Shown: piece after piece, positions 1 through 7,800 of the stretch | Layout: every line of letters begins with the position of its first letter | How positions within the stretch are numbered: position 1 is the stretch's first letter | Assembly (NCBI GenBank): GCA_037141255.1 | Contig: JBAXCX010000109.1 | Coordinates: forward strand, 1-9,730 | Direction: 5' to 3' | Length of the DNA: 9,730 bases | From: IMCC26207 sp037141255 | GTDB taxonomy: Bacteria > Actinomycetota > Acidimicrobiia > Acidimicrobiales > Microtrichaceae | Program-made: the position numbers and the translations under genes | Notes under the pieces: model-generated | What the model was told of the DNA's origin: nothing | Databases searched by the model: none | Seen by the model: the letters and a program-made list of their open reading frames with translations, nothing else

Positions 1-45
1 AATCACACAAGTCGACCACACTGTTGCAACGATCCTTAGAAACCG

Positions 46-61
46 CCCCCTCCATAGGGGG
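46..61 (-). terminator. Weak hairpin downstream of the hydrolase gene, possible terminator
   Basis: Five C residues (46-50) and five G residues (57-61) can pair across a six-base loop, about 54 bases beyond the hydrolase stop codon on the minus strand. On that strand the hairpin is followed only by a short TTT inside a mixed sequence, not a proper U-tract. It could help end hydrolase transcription, but a 5-bp stem of this kind can arise by chance. I see nothing else in bases 1-114. Confidence 0.25.
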
Positions 62-114
62 TCAGGCGCATAACGAAACGAGCTTTTTGGGGAGATATTT
101 GGGGGTGCTGGCAA

Positions 115-1086
115 TTAATGCGTGCGAGCTACGACTTGATCGAAGAATCGGTCGAGCTTGGCTACGGATGCGCCGCATGCACTTTGGTGGGTTCGGCAAC
201 TCGCGGGACCAGTGTTCACATAATCCAAATTCAAGCCGAGATAACCGACTCGGCGAGCAGCGGCTTGAAAAGTAATTGCGTTCAGTGGAGGAACGATCCC
301 ATCGCTGTCACCTTGGATGACCAATCCAGGGGGATCGAGTGGGTCAAGATGATTGAGGGCCGAGGCCCGCTGATCGAGCGTCGACCATGCAGTAGGCGCC
401 GACCAGAACGGGGTTGGCCGAGAGTAGAAGTCAAGCGGAGCGGCGATCGAGATCCACCCGTCCACAGCCTGAGGTAATCCAAAAAGGGCTTCGTTCTGCC
501 CGTTTGCCGACAGGGCTGCTTCGGCAGATATTGCGCCACCGGCAGAGAACCCTCCGATGATGATTGTGTTCGAGTTCAGGCCGAATTCGTTTGCCCGAGT
601 GCGCAGGAACTGCACTGCCGCATTGGCGTCAGGTACGCCAGTTGGGAAGGCGCCGAGCCGGTAGTCAATGTTAAGAATCGCAAACCCGCGATCAATCTGA
701 TGCAGCAGCGGTCCGGCCTCATCAAGCATCTGCGCCCGGTTGCCACCAAGGAACCCACCGCCGTGCACATAGATCAGGACCCCACGATTTCCACCTGCTC
801 GAGGCAGATAGATATCAGCACGCACTACTGGGTCAGAAGTATCTGGGTTATAGGCAATCTGAGTGAAAGCAGCTGTCAGATTGCCTCGCCCCCAATCGTT
901 GGCAAGATGATCCGCTGGGTTCCACGGCGGGGCGCTCCCAGCCGGGCTACTTGCACATGACATGGACAGCAACAGTGTGACCGTTGTGAGGAGGAGTAGC
1001 GGGCTGCGCCAGGTAGCAAAGCGAAACAGCCGTGCATGGAACCGCGCCGACTGTGGTGCACGACGCGCTAGTTGACCTTGAAGCAT
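115..1086 (-). CDS. Exported alpha/beta-hydrolase (carboxylesterase / lipase-like)
   Basis: This 323-residue protein is a predicted serine hydrolase acting outside the cytoplasmic membrane, probably on carboxylic esters; the substrate cannot be read from sequence. Visible motifs are the oxyanion-hole HGGG at residues 108-111 (in YVHGGGFLGG), the nucleophile elbow GFSAG at 179-183 with Ser181, and a GDSDGIVP segment in which Asp262 is the likely acidic residue. His300 (in CRTHQSAC) is the best-placed catalytic His. This order fits the HGGG-type (hormone-sensitive-lipase / BD-FAE-like) esterases. The N-terminus has Arg residues, then a hydrophobic stretch (about 29-41) and Cys44, so it is a signal peptide or a lipoprotein signal. 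The lipobox (SMSC) is poor because position -3 is Ser rather than Leu. The ATG at 1086 has no convincing ribosome binding site, so the start is uncertain; the hydrophobic segment must still be included. It is transcribed away from the operon and is probably functionally unrelated to it. Confidence 0.85.
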   Translation of the reverse strand: MLQGQLARRAPQSARFHARLFRFATWRSPLLLLTTVTLLLSMSCASSPAGSAPPWNPADHLANDWGRGNLTAAFTQIAYNPDTSDPVVRADIYLPRAGGNRGVLIYVHGGGFLGGNRAQMLDEAGPLLHQIDRGFAILNIDYRLGAFPTGVPDANAAVQFLRTRANEFGLNSNTIIIGGFSAGGAISAEAALSANGQNEALFGLPQAVDGWISIAAPLDFYSRPTPFWSAPTAWSTLDQRASALNHLDPLDPPGLVIQGDSDGIVPPLNAITFQAAARRVGYLGLNLDYVNTGPASCRTHQSACGASVAKLDRFFDQVVARTH

Positions 1087-1158
1087 CTGCTTTTGTCGGC
1101 ACGGAGGAACCCAAACCTAAAAAGTTCCAAGCGACCGCAGCCCCCTGCGACTCTGTCA

Positions 1159-1190
1159 TGCGAGGGACCCTCTCTAGAGGGTCCCTCGCA
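1159..1190. repeat. Perfect inverted repeat, 14-bp arms with 4-base loop
   Basis: The arms TGCGAGGGACCCTC (1159-1172) and GAGGGTCCCTCGCA (1177-1190) are exact reverse complements around the loop TCTA. As RNA this would be a very stable GC-rich hairpin on either strand. Neither side has a T-tract, so it is not a canonical intrinsic terminator; actinobacterial terminators without a U-tract are known. It lies between two divergent genes, 73 bases before the hydrolase start and 107 bases before the first operon start, where no annotated gene ends. It could be an insulator between divergent promoters, a leader attenuator for the hydrolase, or an operator. Confidence 0.7.
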
Positions 1191-1217
1191 AAGCAAAGCG
1201 GATTATTGAGGCGGGCT

Positions 1218-1246
1218 TTGACTCGGATTCTTTTGTAAATCATTTT
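1218..1246 (+). promoter_or_regulatory. Candidate promoter of the vWA/tubulin-like operon
   Basis: TTGACT at 1218-1223 matches five of six bases of the sigma70-type -35 consensus. Seventeen bases later comes CATTTT (1241-1246), a poor -10 hexamer (three of six bases) within an AT-rich stretch. Initiation would fall near 1252, just before the 1257-1286 dyad. The -35 is persuasive and the -10 is not, so an alternative sigma factor or a different start point is possible. Confidence 0.35.
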
Positions 1247-1256
1247 TCTTGGGGGA

Positions 1257-1286
1257 CTCAACCTGTTTCAATAGAAATCGGTTGAG
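1257..1286. promoter_or_regulatory. 30-base imperfect dyad abutting the operon's ribosome binding site
   Basis: The outer arms CTCAACC (1257-1263) and GGTTGAG (1280-1286) pair perfectly, and the inner arms TTTC (1266-1269) and GAAA (1274-1277) pair around the loop AATA. One T-C mismatch and one G-T wobble separate the two blocks. The right arm runs directly into the GGAGG ribosome binding site at 1287-1291. It may be a DNA operator just downstream of the candidate promoter, or an mRNA hairpin that affects access to the ribosome binding site. No trans-acting regulator is encoded in this window. Confidence 0.5.
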
Positions 1287-1291
1287 GGAGG
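1287..1291 (+). promoter_or_regulatory. Ribosome binding site that fixes the start of the small membrane protein
   Basis: GGAGG lies immediately before an ATG at 1292 with no spacer, which is too close for normal initiation. A second in-frame ATG at 1298 stands six bases away, the usual spacing. The real start is therefore most likely 1298, two codons downstream of the longest reading. Confidence 0.65.
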
Positions 1292-1297
1292 ATGTTT

Positions 1298-1681
1298 ATG
1301 GCAAGCAGCGGTTTTTCCGGTGCTACCCCGTTTCCGGACGGGGCAGGATCAGGTGTTTCTGGTTCGATGAGTAGCATGCAGCCACTGGCTCCGCCTATTC
1401 CGTATTTGGTCGGGGCAGGTATTGCGCTTCTGGTTTCGGCCCTCCTTCTTGCGGGCGGCACGTTCAACGACCTAGCCCACGTAGCAGGCTGGATCTTTGC
1501 ATCGGTGATTTCGATCGGTGCGCTTGCAGCATTCACGGCTGAGGACCTGAAGCGCCGGCAGCGTTCCAACTACTCCCCTCAACCGGTAACCGGACGCATA
1601 CGGTTCGCAATGGCGATCATCGCTGTGCTGCTATGCGGCGCCCACGCTTGGACTCTGGCCTGGAGCTTGGCGGCCAGATGA
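1298..1681 (+). CDS. Small three-helix membrane protein, first gene of the operon
   Basis: I do not recognise a named family. The product (127 residues from the ATG at 1298) starts with about 30 Gly/Ser/Pro-rich residues, then shows three hydrophobic segments: about 34-53, 62-80 and 101-126. A basic loop KRRQR (85-89) lies between the second and third helices. By the positive-inside rule that loop is cytoplasmic, which puts the N-terminus inside and the very short C-terminus outside. The start is chosen by ribosome-binding-site spacing; the alternative ATG at 1292 adds only Met-Phe. Its TGA stop overlaps the next ATG in an ATGA, so it should be translated together with the vWA protein. It is plausibly a membrane partner or assembly factor for that protein, but this rests only on position. 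An enzymatic role is unlikely at this size and composition. Confidence 0.75.
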   Translation: MASSGFSGATPFPDGAGSGVSGSMSSMQPLAPPIPYLVGAGIALLVSALLLAGGTFNDLAHVAGWIFASVISIGALAAFTAEDLKRRQRSNYSPQPVTGRIRFAMAIIAVLLCGAHAWTLAWSLAAR

Positions 1682-4600
1682 CCTCCTCAAAGACCGCTCC
1701 CAAACAAAATCCCACAGGGTCCAACAAGGTCCCAGTCAAAAAACCAACAGCCAAAAAAGCAACGGCCAAAAAAGCCCGCAATAAAAACCCTCGCATGACC
1801 AGAGCAACGGTCACGAAGGTCGTTCTGGTGATTCTGCTTCTGTCCCTCACGCTGGTCCCCCTGCTCATCACCCTTGCTGGTGCTGCCGGGGCTACTGGTA
1901 CTGCTAGTACTGCCGGTGCTTCCGGAGCCTCAACACGCGCGGCGGAGCAGGCCTCCCCGAGTCCGCTCACTCCGGCCCTGCAGCGCCTTGCCGCTTGTGT
2001 ATCTGGCCAGAAGCAGTTAGCCGTTGTCATGCTGGTTGACGAATCTGGAAGCCTCCGCAAGACCGATCCTGGCAACGGTCGCGTTATTGCAGCCCAAGCA
2101 GCAGTCAACGGACTGGCCGACCTGGTTCGGCGCAGCAACGATCAGGTGCGCATTGACTTGCAAGTGGCCGGTTTCGGCGTGGATTTCGAACGAGACGCTC
2201 CCTGGGGCACCCTCAACGCAGGCAGCTTGGCTGCCACCCAAGAGCGGGTTGCCTCATTCGCTGATCGCAATCGTGGAATCGATACTGACTATGTGAACGC
2301 ATTGCAGGGGGCACAACTCAGCCTGCAGAACCAAGCAAAGCAGATGACCCCAGAGAACGAAGAGCCACCGTGTACTGCCGTCCTGTGGTTTACCGATGGA
2401 AAGTTTGATGTTGAGGACCGCCTCACGCCGAAATCTAAAGAGGTTGGCAGAGACGCCAACGGCAATAGCCAGTTCAAGGACTATGCACCCGATGTTGACC
2501 TGTACCTCAACGGTGGCGGGCAGGCCCTAGTTGAGCGGGGCAAGCAGACCTTGTGTGTCGGCGGAGGCGTGGCCGACCAATACCGCTCAAGTCAAACCTC
2601 ACTCTTTGGGGTAGCACTCACCACGCAAATCGACCCGGCCGATCAGGAGTTCCTGCGATCAGTAGTGGCAGGCGGCGGTTGCGGCGATCAGGACGGCACC
2701 CAAAACGGCGACCTGCTTGCAGGCGATTTGGGGCAACTCGTGAGCTTCTTTGATCAGGTCGTTACTGGCCTTGGCAACCCGTCCTCATCCGAAACCGTTG
2801 ACCTGACTACTTGTCCGAGTACTACCGAGCAATGCGCACAGGGCACAAAAACCTTTGATGTGGACGGAGCGCTGCGCCGGTTCCATGTGCTTGCTCAGGT
2901 CGACACTCCCGGGGTCGCAGTTCGCCTCACTGCGCCGGGTGCTGCGCCGGTCGACATTCCGGTGTCCGGAAATGCGGGTACCTCGGGGGCGCTTCAAGCC
3001 GGTGAGACCGCCATCACTTGGGCTTGGCTCTCGGCGAATGCGCTCACGATCGACGCTGAGTCCTCTCCGAGCGGCAATAACTGGGCAGGAACGTGGACGG
3101 TCACCTTTATTGACACCACCGGAAAAAACCCCGGAGCTCCAGTGCGGGCACAGATCTACTTGTTCGGCGACGTAGTTCCTCAACTCAAAGAGGGCACCAA
3201 GTTCCGAGCAGGCGAAGAGAACAAGTTTGTAGCCGTTCTCACTCGCTCAGAAGGCACGCCTATTCCGGTTGCTGGACTGACGGGCACGACCACGATGACT
3301 GCCACAGTCACCGACCCATCCTCGAAAAAGACTGTCGACCTTGGCCCGCTCACGAAACAGCCCGACGGAACCTGGCAGGGCGTGTATCGCGCAGAGAATG
3401 AGGTTTCGGCTGCCTCGGTAAATATCTCTCTTACGGCAAACGTCACGACAGCTTCTGGTGTAGCGCTTCCGCCGAGTTCTGCAACCTCGCCGGTTGTTGT
3501 GTTGCCCCCGATTGGGTTCCCCATCATCATCACTCGAACCTTGAGCGTGGGTCCGATCTCTGGCACCAAGGCGCAATCGGCTGGCGTTGCCAAGATTAAG
3601 GTCGAGGGTTCACCCAACACGGCAACCTGCGTATGGCTTGATCAGCTCAAGCTTGACCCGGGGTCGCTCGCTGCGGGAAAGCTCTCTGTAGCCGCAGTCA
3701 ACGGCGGTGCAAGCGAGAAGAACTGCCTAAAGATTAAGAAAGGTGGGGCAGAAGAACTCGAACTTCGGTTCACGTCCTCGGAGTCGCTTCGTGGTTTAGC
3801 AACTGGACAGTTGCAGTTGGGCACCCGGTCCCTAGAGGCCAACAAGAACCGTCCCGCAACAGTCAGCCTGAACGTTCAACTAGTCAAACCCGCAAACGCT
3901 GGTGTGGCCGGAGCACTCTTCGCCATCTTGATGCTGATCGGAGTCGGCCTCCCGATTCTGGCGTTCTATGTCACCAACTTCATTGTCGGAAAGTTTGCTC
4001 CAAGGTCATTGATGATGGGTGGCTCTGTCAAGGTCAAGCTGACCGAAACCGTGGTGGAACGTTTGGAGCCAGCAGTCGGAGGAGCACTCCTTCTACCCGA
4101 GGACTTCACTGCACTTGGTGGGGATTCAAAGCCCAGTAAGTCGTTTGACTATTCAGGTGTGCATTTCCGTGCTGCAGTCTCAAAAAACCCATTCAGTCCC
4201 CCATTTGGCAAGGCCTCGGTAGCAGGCCAGGCAGCAATTGGAAGTGACCGCTCAAGTGGCGGAACTGCTGGAACTGCTGCGCGAATCCCACTGTGGATCT
4301 CAAAGGAATGGCTCTTTATTCCAGACCCAGTCAGCTCACAGAATGCTGCGAGTAGTGCAGATGAATTTGGCGATCTTGACGGCGCAAAGCCGGCCGACAC
4401 TGCGGTTACTGGTCGGCTCATTGCGTTTGTTCCCGCCCTCGGAATGTTCGCCGCAATTGCTGCGCTGCAAGACACGCTGCGCGATCGTCTGCCGAGCAGG
4501 TACGAGCAGGCCAAGAAGGTCCGGCTAGTCACCCCCAGGGTGACCAAGGTAAAAGAATCGGTTGGACCAGGCGGCAAGCCAATCTCGGAAACCCCGGACA

Positions 4601-4797
4601 GCAAGGTCGACATTTGGAACCAACCGCTACCTGGCAAACAAAGTGCGCAGACCCCACCTTCTCAAACCTGGAAAGCGCCAACCCCGACAGCCCCAACTGC
4701 AGCACCACCAACCCCTGCACCACCAACTGCCCCAACATCTGACACCCCGCCGGCAGCTGCACCTCAACCACCAAAGAAATCCATCTGGGATGACTAA
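1678..4797 (+). CDS. Membrane-anchored vWA-domain protein with Ig-like region and proline-rich cytoplasmic tail
   Basis: The product has 1039 residues from the ATG at 1678. I prefer this start because it forms an ATGA overlap with the upstream stop; the in-frame ATG at 1633 has no ribosome binding site and would overlap by 49 bases. Order of parts: a very basic N-terminal tail (1-47: 11 Lys, 3 Arg, no Asp/Glu); TM1 about 48-68; a Gly/Ala/Ser/Thr spacer; a vWA domain about 113-361; beta-rich Ig-like regions to about 735; TM2 about 742-767; a C-terminal region of about 270 residues; and a Pro/Ala/Thr tail (about 1002-1032) ending KKSIWDD. The vWA metal site (MIDAS) looks intact: DESGS at 121-125, Thr203 in the DTDYVNAL segment, and TDG at 239-241. 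vWA domains bind metal and usually mediate protein contacts. All eight cysteines lie between TM1 and TM2, which fits an extracytoplasmic, possibly disulfide-bonded region. A further uncharged stretch (914-930) might be a third helix, which would put the tail outside; I favour a soluble-domain core. It probably pairs with the tubulin-like protein. Confidence 0.88.
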   Translation: MTSSKTAPKQNPTGSNKVPVKKPTAKKATAKKARNKNPRMTRATVTKVVLVILLLSLTLVPLLITLAGAAGATGTASTAGASGASTRAAEQASPSPLTPALQRLAACVSGQKQLAVVMLVDESGSLRKTDPGNGRVIAAQAAVNGLADLVRRSNDQVRIDLQVAGFGVDFERDAPWGTLNAGSLAATQERVASFADRNRGIDTDYVNALQGAQLSLQNQAKQMTPENEEPPCTAVLWFTDGKFDVEDRLTPKSKEVGRDANGNSQFKDYAPDVDLYLNGGGQALVERGKQTLCVGGGVADQYRSSQTSLFGVALTTQIDPADQEFLRSVVAGGGCGDQDGTQNGDLLAGDLGQLVSFFDQVVTGLGNPSSSETVDLTTCPSTTEQCAQGTKTFDVDGALRRFHVLAQVDTPGVAVRLTAPGAAPVDIPVSGNAGTSGALQAGETAITWAWLSANALTIDAESSPSGNNWAGTWTVTFIDTTGKNPGAPVRAQIYLFGDVVPQLKEGTKFRAGEENKFVAVLTRSEGTPIPVAGLTGTTTMTATVTDPSSKKTVDLGPLTKQPDGTWQGVYRAENEVSAASVNISLTANVTTASGVALPPSSATSPVVVLPPIGFPIIITRTLSVGPISGTKAQSAGVAKIKVEGSPNTATCVWLDQLKLDPGSLAAGKLSVAAVNGGASEKNCLKIKKGGAEELELRFTSSESLRGLATGQLQLGTRSLEANKNRPATVSLNVQLVKPANAGVAGALFAILMLIGVGLPILAFYVTNFIVGKFAPRSLMMGGSVKVKLTETVVERLEPAVGGALLLPEDFTALGGDSKPSKSFDYSGVHFRAAVSKNPFSPPFGKASVAGQAAIGSDRSSGGTAGTAARIPLWISKEWLFIPDPVSSQNAASSADEFGDLDGAKPADTAVTGRLIAFVPALGMFAAIAALQDTLRDRLPSRYEQAKKVRLVTPRVTKVKESVGPGGKPISETPDSKVDIWNQPLPGKQSAQTPPSQTWKAPTPTAPTAAPPTPAPPTAPTSDTPPAAAPQPPKKSIWDD

Positions 4798-4821
4798 CTC
4801 ACATCAAGAAATGAGAAAATA

Positions 4822-7800
4822 ATGCTTCGACCAATGATGCTTGTCGGTGTTGGAGGATCTGGAGGAAAGACCCTTCAGTTGCTTCACCGTGAACTGCGAT
4901 GGAGGCTGCGCGACGCAGGCTGGACCGAAGGGGTGCCTGCCGGATGGCAGTTCATTCATATTGATGTGCCTGCAGCGCCAGACACCACAATGGGGAACGA
5001 GGCATCCTTGGTCAACAGCAGTTTGGTGGGAGGCCGCTACATCGGACTCGCGCCCGAAGGAGTTACCTATAAGGCGATCGATAACGACTGGATCAACGAT
5101 GCCCGGTCACCCGAGCTTGCCAAAGTCGCCACTTGGCGACCTCGAGCAGAGGATGTCAACGTGGCAATCGGTGCTGGGGCTGGACAATTCCGAACGATTG
5201 GGCGCGTGGTATCGCTCTCGCAGGCCAACCTGATTCGCGATGCGCTCTCGAGTGCTCGTACCAAGCTGTCGGACCCTGGAATTCATCCACAGCTACAGCG
5301 ACTCAGCATCCACCTTGGGGCCGAGGCAGCGGGAATTAGCCCCGACCCTCAGGCCGTTGTGATTTCTTCTATGGCTGGCGGCTCGGGTGCAGGCATGTTC
5401 TTGGATGTGGCAGACATCATCCGCGCTGCCAACCCCGCTGGATGGGGAGACAGCTCAATCGGCATTTTGTATACCGCCGATGTGTTCTCGGAGATTCCCG
5501 AGCTTGCGCGGCAGGGTGTGATGCCTAACTCACTCGCTGCACTCTGCGAAATGATGAACGGGTACTGGAATAACACCCAACCGGGCGACGAGTACCGTGC
5601 ACTTGAGCGTGCGGGAATCCCCGCTGCCGCCTTCGAACGGCGTGGGCTGCGTTATCCGCTGTTTGTGGGGCGATCGAATAACTCCGTCACCTTCCCCGAC
5701 CAAACAACTGTGTATGAGGCCTCGGCCAAGACGCTTGCCGCATTCATGACCTCGCCAGCGGCGCAGAACTCGGTCTATGCATATCTAGCTGGCAACTGGG
5801 TGAACTCATCGGTAGCGATGCAGGACGCGACTCCGTTTAAGGATTCGGTCAAGGGAACAGTGGCATCTGCCATGGGAATGGGCTCTATGAGCCTTGGCCG
5901 CGACCGGTTTGCTCGATACACCGCGCAGCGCTTAGCCCGCTCCGGGGTTGAACACGCCCTGCGTGCGCACACGGTTGGCCGCAAGGTTCCCGAGGAGATC
6001 ACCTTCGAGGCTGCCCGAGACGAAGTTGCAGTCTCACAGTTGGAATGGTTTATCAATCAGTGCGGCCTGGACGAGTTGGGCGAGGAGCACAACCAAGTGC
6101 TGGACGCTCTTCGGCCAACCAACACCGATGCTGACGAGGCGGCACGAGCGGCTATCCGACAACAGGTCGGGCAGTTCACACAAGCCCAGCCAAACGAATA
6201 CGCCAACATGATTATTCAACATGCCGAGCATCAACGGCCGACCTATGTCTCTGCCACTGATCAGGCACTTCGGCAGCAGGCATCTATCTGGGTTGGGCTG
6301 ATCGTAAGTCGACTTGAGGCGGCGACGCTTGAGTCGTTGAGTCGTTCTGGCCTTGAAGCCACCGTCGAGATCTTGCGCCGTTTAGAAACCCATGTTCGAA
6401 ACGTGATTAATGACCTAACGAATGAGATCTCAAAATATCAGGGCATGGCAGATCGGATGGCCGAGGGGGTTTCAGGGGCGCTCAACGAGTTTGGTACTGC
6501 AGCAATGGTTGCCGATAACGAACTGATCCCGAAAGGAATCGGGCGAGCAGTAAAGACGCTCGCTTTTGGACTCGAGGCCCGGCTACGCCAGACCGCGTGC
6601 ATTCTGCTTGATGACTTCGCGCGCAACGAACTCAGGCCGCTACTTGATGCCTCAAGTAATGCTCTCGGTGGGCTGAGGGTTGATGAGCATCCACCAGCCG
6701 GAGCGCCAAGTCTTGGCATTGAAGACTGGCCTACCGCCGGAATTATTCCACGGGCACTCTTTCCCGCACTGAACGAGCGCTTGGTTGAAGATGTCGAGAC
6801 TTTTCCAAAGTCGTTTGAGGACCAACTAGCAAATACAGTGCGCGATGCGCTCGATCCAGACCGAATTCTCTCGCCGCGAGAGTCAGAGCGACTAGCCGTA
6901 GGCGAGATTCTGACCGGACGAGGGCGCGACCTATCAGTTGATGACGTTCTTCTTCATGACGACACCTGGTGGCCACAGATGCTGAACACGCAGCGTCCCG
7001 CAACTGCAGCGCGTTATCAGTTCCGACTGGGCGGGGCAGACCTGTTGGAGCGGGCCGAAGACTGGACTCATCGCAGAGATACGGCACTTGGTGAGTTCGT
7101 TCACGAGTCGCTGCGCAGTTACGTAGAGGTGGACGATATGGAAGAGCGTGCGCATCGGCGCACACGAGTACTCAATGCATTCCAAGAGGTGCTCGCAGTC
7201 TCGCCTCCCCTAGTGCAGATTAATAACGCCATCGTTGGCGCAGTGCACGGGGTTGCTCCAAGTGCTCAGTATCACTTCACTTCTATCCCGTTCGCTCAGA
7301 CAGATATTGAGCCCGAGCTTGTTGCGATGACTCAAAATGCCGGTCAGCCCGATGACGTGTTGGCGCAACTCTCCAAGGCAATGGGCACGGGCGAGGAGCA
7401 AAGAATTGAGATCATCACCACGCTGAGCGCACCCGTGCAGCCCATTGTGTTGCAGTCGGTAATCAAGCCAATTGCCGAGCAGTGGACCTCGAGCCGAGAC
7501 AACAACGCCACACGCGAGCAGTTCTGGCGCTGGCGGCGGGCTCGCGCATTGCCTGAGTTCATCCCAGCTTCACCCGAGGTGATTGCATCGATGACCCGCG
7601 GCTGGTTCCTTGGCCGACTCTTGGGTGACCTGACCTGGGATAAGCAGGCTATTGGTGCTGAAGCTGTGCAGATTTATAACCCCGAGTACCAACGGGACGA
7701 AGCTTTCCCCTTTCCCTATCTAGGCCCAAGCCCCACCGGTGAGATGGACTTGCTGCCAGCAGTGCTCGAGTCAATGGGCCTGTCAATGTTGGAGAGCCAG

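Noticed and set aside
118..477. Plus-strand reading frame of 119 codons opposite the hydrolase, and another at 24-275.
   Set aside because: They lie antisense to a hydrolase with intact catalytic motifs, have no ribosome binding site, and their products are low-complexity and unrecognisable.
1087..1158. Possible tRNA or riboswitch in the divergent intergenic region.
   Set aside because: No T-loop GTTCRANNC sequence, no cloverleaf and no known aptamer core could be found by eye.
1633..1677. Earlier in-frame ATG for the vWA protein adding 15 residues.
   Set aside because: It has no ribosome binding site and overlaps the upstream gene by 49 bases, whereas the ATG at 1678 makes a clean ATGA coupling and leaves a uniform basic tail.
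1870..1935. Short-period repeat of Gly/Ala/Ser/Thr codons after TM1, considered as a tandem DNA repeat.
   Set aside because: The nucleotide copies are irregular, and the stretch is explained as a flexible low-complexity spacer between helix and vWA domain.
4149..4637. Long minus-strand reading frames inside the operon (also 1617-2138 and 6743-7165).
   Set aside because: They are shadows of well-supported plus-strand genes, arising from their codon bias, with no family features or translation signals.
4843..4872. The GGSGGKT sequence near the start of the tubulin-like protein could be read as a Walker A (P-loop).
   Set aside because: The residue required to be the first Gly of GxxxxGK[ST] is Val10, and the following GAGAGQFRxxGR and AGGSGAG motifs fit the T1, T3 and T4 loops of the tubulin superfamily better.
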